Assembly (NCBI GenBank): GCA_025927935.1
Contig: JAICKM010000418.1
Span: 1 to 6,353, forward strand
Direction of reading: 5' to 3'
From: Chloroflexia bacterium
Lineage (GTDB): Bacteria > Chloroflexota > Chloroflexia > QHBQ01 > JADMIH01
Length of the DNA stretch: 6,353 bases
Notes under the pieces: generated by a model
Databases searched by the model: none
The model's input: the letters and a program-made list of their open reading frames with translations, nothing else
What the model was told of the DNA's origin: nothing
Part shown: positions 5,619-6,353 of the stretch, piece by piece
Layout: each line of letters starts with the position of its first letter
Position numbering within the stretch: the stretch's first letter is position 1
Program-made: the position numbers and the translations under genes

Positions 5619-6353
5619 TCAGTCGAGCGCACCCAGCGCGAGATCGACCGGCGTGTCCAGGAAGGCGGCGAGGCGGGCGGCTTCCGCCCCGACTTGCGCC
5701 TCCTGCGTGCGAGTGAGCGGGACGAGCGGTTCCACGCGCACGGTGAGGCGCTTGCCCTGGGGGCGGCGCTCCCAGAGGCCGGCGACCACGCCGTCGATCA
5801 GCAGTACCGGCAGGCCGGTGGCGCCCTCGAACTTGCCGCGCCCGTGGGTCGCTGCGCGGGCACGAACGGCGGGCGGCACCACCCGCTCGCGCGGGCCGCA
5901 GCCGAGGACGTAGCAATCGTACTGCGGCTGCAGGCGCACCACGCCGGTCTCCGGCGCGGGCACGTCCGGCGCGGCGGCATCGGCGGCCAGCATCCAGGCG
6001 CGGCGCCCGGCGAAGCTGACCTCCACCACGGCGGCGCCGAGCGACTCCAGCACGCCACGCGCCGCGTCGGGCTTGAGCGCGAACCAGTGGCCGAACTCGG
6101 CGGGCGTGGCCGGAGCGTAGGCCGCGAGGTAGCGGCGGCAGACCTCGCGCAGCGCCGCGGCGGGATCGACCTCGCGCCAGCCACCGATCCACTGGTCGGC
6201 GCGGACGAAGGTGACTTTGCTGCCCTGGCTGGGACCGAAGCAGAGCCGCCCGGCGAAGGCGGCGGGGGCCAGCAACTCGCCCCAGGCGGAGTTGAGCGGC
6301 TGCTCGGCCCAGGCGCCCGCGCGCCGCGCCACCTCCGCGGCCAGTTCGGCGCG
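5619..6353 (-). CDS. Winged-helix DNA-binding domain protein (HTH_42/YcaQ-like superfamily), partial
   Basis: 244 residues of the C-terminal part are visible; the frame is still open at the right edge, and full-length members are about 350-400 residues, so perhaps a third is missing. The GTG at 6332 is internal rather than a start, because RAELAAEV before it reads as continuing family sequence. Family-like features in order: LCFGPSQGSKVTFVRADQWIGGW (about 6180-6250), a helical stretch RYLAAYAPATPAEFGHWFAL typical of a winged-helix module, QPQYDCYVLGCGPRERVVPP (about 5874-5935) and LLIDGVVAGLWERR (about 5761-5803). The superfamily includes DNA glycosylases for crosslink and alkylation repair (AlkZ/YcaQ) and many proteins of unknown role. 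The catalytic N-terminal part is outside the window, so no repair activity can be claimed. It ends 18 bases from the palindromic repeat and converges with the lipoprotein gene. Confidence 0.85.
   Translation of the reverse strand, partial: RAELAAEVARRAGAWAEQPLNSAWGELLAPAAFAGRLCFGPSQGSKVTFVRADQWIGGWREVDPAAALREVCRRYLAAYAPATPAEFGHWFALKPDAARGVLESLGAAVVEVSFAGRRAWMLAADAAAPDVPAPETGVVRLQPQYDCYVLGCGPRERVVPPAVRARAATHGRGKFEGATGLPVLLIDGVVAGLWERRPQGKRLTVRVEPLVPLTRTQEAQVGAEAARLAAFLDTPVDLALGALD

Noticed and set aside
5915..5935. QPQ in the winged-helix protein as the catalytic QxQ motif of AlkZ-type glycosylases
   Set aside because: The AlkZ catalytic motif lies in the N-terminal part, which is outside the window; this QPQ sits in the C-terminal QYDCYVLG region and is coincidental.
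5524..6192. A 222-codon minus-strand frame overlapping the winged-helix gene and ending in the repeat
   Set aside because: It is out of frame with the family motifs, and its tail (CHSERSEES...) is the translation of the palindromic repeat.

Overview
This is a GC-rich bacterial window with six protein genes, two of them cut by the window edges. The base composition, the strong AAAGGAGG-type ribosome sites, sigma70-like promoters and a CTCTGAGCGCAGCGAAGA-type palindromic repeat (known from several Chloroflexota, among other groups) suggest an uncultured or poorly studied Chloroflexota-like organism. That placement is inference; no rRNA or other taxonomic marker is present.

Left third, minus strand (1-3046): a two-gene polyphosphate operon. 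The first gene is a short exopolyphosphatase of the Ppx/GppA family. Its end overlaps by 10 bases the start of polyphosphate kinase (Ppk1), which runs off the left edge with only its last residues missing. One transcript would therefore make both the enzyme that builds polyphosphate and an enzyme expected to degrade it. The phosphatase has one substitution at a normally acidic active-site position (Q143).

Centre (3047-3486): a divergent control region of about 440 bases. It holds an extended -10 promoter reading left into ppx-ppk1, a perfect 11-bp inverted repeat in the middle, and a near-consensus promoter reading right. The right-going transcript has a leader of about 250 bases with a five-codon mini-ORF behind a very strong ribosome site, before the main gene.

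Right-going genes (3487-5466): an exported protein of unknown function; then, behind its own extended -10 promoter, a cytoplasmic zinc-knuckle protein that overlaps by 8 bases a small lipoprotein. The last two are translationally coupled. None of the three has a function I can name.

Right end (5467-6353): the lipoprotein gene and a left-going winged-helix DNA-binding protein gene (cut by the right edge) converge on a 152-base gap. A large 30-bp-arm palindromic repeat fills much of this gap and may act as a two-way terminator.
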